A stretch of DNA of 47,389 nucleotides, taken from contig CAMJJZ010000003.1 of the NCBI GenBank assembly GCA_946406275.1, positions 1 to 47,389 on the forward strand, written 5' to 3'. The notes under the pieces are model-generated. The model ran no database searches and was not told where the DNA came from. It saw only the letters and a program-made list of their open reading frames with translations. The DNA is from an uncultured Bacteroidales bacterium (lineage in GTDB: Bacteria; Bacteroidota; Bacteroidia; Bacteroidales; UBA932). Both the position numbers and the translations under genes were made by a program. Positions 46,101-47,389 of the stretch are shown piece by piece; the stretch's first letter is position 1; every line of letters begins with the position of its first letter.

Positions 46101-46904
46101 GGGGACCTTTACAAGAACGACACCGTTTCCGCCGGCTCTTCCCTCTTTGGAGATATGGAGGAAATGAAGCCGGAGCGTCCTCCCCTTCCGGAGAACGAAG
46201 GCGATATGGATATCCTGGAGGTCCTGCAGCGGGAAAAAGAGCTTGTGGGCATGTACCTGAGCTCCCACCCGCTGGACCGCTACAGCTTCGAGATAAAGAA
46301 TTTCACCAACCAGAACCTGGTAGACCTGTCCAACTACGTTGCGGAATGCGAGAGCAAGAAACAGACGGCAAAGGTGTACGTGGCGGGCATCGTCACGGAT
46401 GTGAAAAACCTTACCACAAAGGGCGGAAAGCCATATTCCCGCACCGTTCTTGAAGATTATAGCGGCTCATATGAGCTGGCCCTCTTCGGGAAGGATCACG
46501 AAACCTTCATGCAGTACATGAAGCCCAGGGAATCCCTGTTCCTGGAGGGCGTGGTGGAAGAAAAGTTCTTCCTTAAGCCGGAAGAGAAAGCCCAGGGCAA
46601 AACGGCCCCATACGCCTTTAAACTAAAGAAAGTCACCCTCCTTGGCAACCTAACGGACGATGTCCTTACAGGCTTTAACCTGGACATCGAAACCCCTACT
46701 CTCACGGAAAACTTCCGCAAGGACTTCGTGAAGGTAATCAAGAAGCACAAGGGCAACATTCCCCTAAATATCTTCATCTTTGATCCTCAGACACGCTACC
46801 GCATCCAGTTCTACTCAAAGAAGTACCAGGTAGCCGTCACCTCGGAATTCATCCAGGATCTTCACAAGATTGGCATAGACCATTACGAGGTCACACGGCG
46901 ATAA
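43167..46904 (+). CDS. dnaE: DNA polymerase III alpha subunit
   Basis: DnaE is the replicative polymerase. The 1245-aa protein has the N-terminal PHP domain (HLHVHTQYS from His5), the catalytic core with PGRGSAAGS and MPDIDVDFED (catalytic Asp436 and Asp438), the YRPGPMDYIPDF and QEQVMLLSQ segments of the palm and fingers, a helix-hairpin-helix/tandem region, and an OB domain near residues 1070-1150 (VYVAGIVTDVKNLTTKGGK). It is of DnaE1 type and full length. It is expressed from a leaderless-type promoter; a hairpin terminator follows. Confidence 0.97.
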   Translation: MSFVHLHVHTQYSILDGQSSIENLFNRAEELGMPALAITDHGNMYGVKEFFKYAKKHPSVKPIIGCEIYVSKGDHLKKEKGYYHLILLAKNYQGYLNLVKIVSEGHVNGMYYRPRVSHEIIEKYHEGLICSSACIAGEVPRAIMAHDEAAIDKAITWHKRVFGEDYYLEVMKHRTEVPGLDNKLYEDQCYYTEEIFKLAQKYGIKVIATNDAHFVRKEDGPVHDRLICLTTNAFIDDPQRLRYTQEEYIKTEEQMLELFHNHPEAISNTLEVASKVESYSIDREPVLPVFDIDPAFMKDIDKYLEQYKGIIDEGRCDKHGTYRGDGFCNSVAYLCHLTYKGAHERYGETLTPEQEERIEFELKTICRMGFPDYFLIVQDYIAASRAMGSMVGPGRGSAAGSVVAYCLRITNLDPIKYQLLFERFLNPDRISMPDIDVDFEDLTKAHDYVEKKYGADHVSRVITFGTMAAKSAIKDVARISHVSIDESNRLTKMVPDRLSEKKEKEYPYNPKLDELKPGFKVVEHDGKMFQKGLEDVDVKITLKNCYRLVPEFINELQNGPEINKEVLKYAQALEGSVRQVGMHACATIIGRGDLTNYLPICLSKDKETGLDVRTSQYDGHYIEDVGMLKMDFLGLITLKIIHDCLDLVKEHYGLDIDIEAIPIDDKETLELYGRGDTTSVFQFESEGMKQWLQRLRPERFEDLIAMNALYRPGPMDYIPDFVARKQGEQAIEYDLPEMEEYLQDTYGVTVYQEQVMLLSQKLAGFTKGEADKLRKAMGKKQIDILNSLKDKFMSGGIANGHPEKVLDKIWKDWEKFAQYAFNKSHATCYAWVSYQTGWLKAHYPSEFFASCLDSAKSMEEIVKIMDDCKGHGIKVLSPDVNESTGRFTVNKNGDVRFALSSIKGFGANIVDAIIKEREENGLFTDVYDFVERMAGSVNRKSFECLVNSGAFDSFGHKRSMYFQPGRSADLFIDEIVRYGDLYKNDTVSAGSSLFGDMEEMKPERPPLPENEGDMDILEVLQREKELVGMYLSSHPLDRYSFEIKNFTNQNLVDLSNYVAECESKKQTAKVYVAGIVTDVKNLTTKGGKPYSRTVLEDYSGSYELALFGKDHETFMQYMKPRESLFLEGVVEEKFFLKPEEKAQGKTAPYAFKLKKVTLLGNLTDDVLTGFNLDIETPTLTENFRKDFVKVIKKHKGNIPLNIFIFDPQTRYRIQFYSKKYQVAVTSEFIQDLHKIGIDHYEVTRR

Positions 46905-46963
46905 AAGCCACCGCCCGTCCGCAAAAACGGCCCAAAACAGGGACGGAGAGGCTCAAAACAGAT

Positions 46964-47006
46964 ATCCGTCCCTAAAAACAGGCGTTTTCAGGGACGGATA
47001 GTTTTT
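46964..47006 (+). terminator. Terminator after dnaE with an alternative pairing arm
   Basis: ATCCGTCCCT (46964-46973) pairs with AGGGACGGAT (46990-46999), extended by AAAAC/GTTTT around the loop AGGC, then AGTTTTT. A third copy, AGGGACGGA at 46939-46947, could pair with the left arm instead. Confidence 0.8.
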
Positions 47007-47035
47007 AGATTCCCGGGACAAGCCCGAGAATGACG
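47007..47035. repeat. REP-like palindromic repeat, copy C
   Basis: This unit is identical over 29 nt to copy B at 39369-39397 and lies one base beyond the secDF stop codon on the minus-strand side. It follows the dnaE terminator directly. Confidence 0.8.
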
Positions 47036-47036
47036 T

Positions 47037-47389
47037 TTAGGCCTTCTTCTTGGCTGCGGCTGCGGTGGCATCGTACATGACGGGGGTACCGATCATGATG
47101 GATGCGTAGGTGCCGATCACAACACCAAGGCACAGGGCCACTGCAAGACCTCTGATGGACTCACCGCCCCAGATTGCGATTGCAATCATAGGAAGGAGGG
47201 TGGACACGGAGGTGTTGAGGGTACGGGTGAGGGTGGCGTTGAGAGCGGTGTTCACCGTGGTACGGAAGTCTTCCTTCGGGTGCAGGCCCCTCTGCTCACG
47301 GATACGGTCGAAGATAACCACGTTATCGTTGATTGCGTAACCGATGATGGTAAGGATAGCTGCAATGAAGGTCTGGTCTACATCCAGGT
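47037..47389 (-). CDS. secDF: SecDF/SecF C-terminal part (5' end outside window)
   Basis: The reading frame is open to the right edge, so only the last 117 or so residues are seen. They match the SecF half of the SecDF translocase, which uses the proton gradient to pull secreted proteins out of the SecYEG channel. The signature GYAINDNVVIFDRIREQ, then TLTRTLNTSVSTLLPM and the final membrane segments (GLAVALCLGVVIGTYASIMIG) are clear, ending in AAAAKKKA. Bacteroidota usually carry a fused SecDF; which form this is cannot be seen. It is convergent with dnaE. Confidence 0.93.
   Translation of the reverse strand, partial: LDVDQTFIAAILTIIGYAINDNVVIFDRIREQRGLHPKEDFRTTVNTALNATLTRTLNTSVSTLLPMIAIAIWGGESIRGLAVALCLGVVIGTYASIMIGTPVMYDATAAAAKKKA

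Noticed and set aside
46905..47036. CRISPR-like repeats after dnaE
   Set aside because: The repeated GGGACGGA arms are short, inverted and unevenly spaced; they form hairpins rather than a direct-repeat array.

Overview
This window is chromosomal DNA from a member of the Bacteroidota, most likely the order Bacteroidales. The evidence is a SusC/SusD pair, several Bacteroidota-type lipoproteins, a DUF4249/TonB-receptor operon, a lipocalin-like DUF4923 protein, and promoters of the Bacteroides type (-7 box TAnnTTTG, sometimes with an upstream TTG/TTTG). Base composition is moderate in GC, with AT-rich intergenic stretches. The species cannot be told from the sequence. I see no rRNA, tRNA, CRISPR array, insertion sequence or prophage.

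Layout. 1-7332 (- strand): an envelope-biogenesis run reading coaX, outer-membrane beta-barrel, TPR protein, lptC, PpiD-like foldase, ychF. 7351-10542 (-): mfd. 10543-10797: AT-rich spacer. 10798-14585 (+): ruvB, then succinate dehydrogenase/fumarate reductase subunits A and B without a neighbouring cytochrome b subunit. 14586-24762 (+): a terminator, a structured leader, then susC, susD, a large lipoprotein, an internal terminator, a subtilisin-like lipoprotein protease and a small lipocalin-like lipoprotein. With no glycoside hydrolase present, this looks like a protein or peptide utilisation locus. 24759-30557 (-): a three-gene operon of TonB-dependent receptor with an extra N-terminal region, DUF4249 lipoprotein, and an MG2/plug-like secreted protein. 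30676-37812: housekeeping genes hflX (-), ybeY-mnmG (+), ruvA (-), sufS-sufE-sufT (+), a small AT-rich lipoprotein gene and folK (+). 37827-47389: glyS (+), tonB (-), a shortened TPR/membrane regulator (-), a ThiL homologue that has lost most metal-binding residues (+), a DUF4923 protein (+), dnaE (+), and the C-terminal end of secDF (-), which runs off the right edge.

The genes connect mainly through the envelope. LptC, the PpiD-like foldase, the beta-barrel protein, SecDF and TonB build or energise the outer membrane. The SusCD receptor and the second TonB-dependent receptor would both draw on a TonB protein like the one encoded here.

The most unusual signals are in small-scale DNA structure. 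(1) At six genes the -7 box lies only 4-6 nt from the start codon, predicting leaderless or nearly leaderless mRNAs (dnaE, thiL-like, ruvA, TPR regulator, hflX, coaX). (2) Two divergent gene pairs have back-to-back -7 boxes separated by 1 or 2 nt. (3) A 29-nt REP-like palindrome sits directly after the stop codons of ychF, glyS and secDF, with a compensatory base-pair change. (4) The dnaE promoter is embedded in the preceding gene's terminator. (5) The ThiL homologue appears to be a pseudoenzyme.
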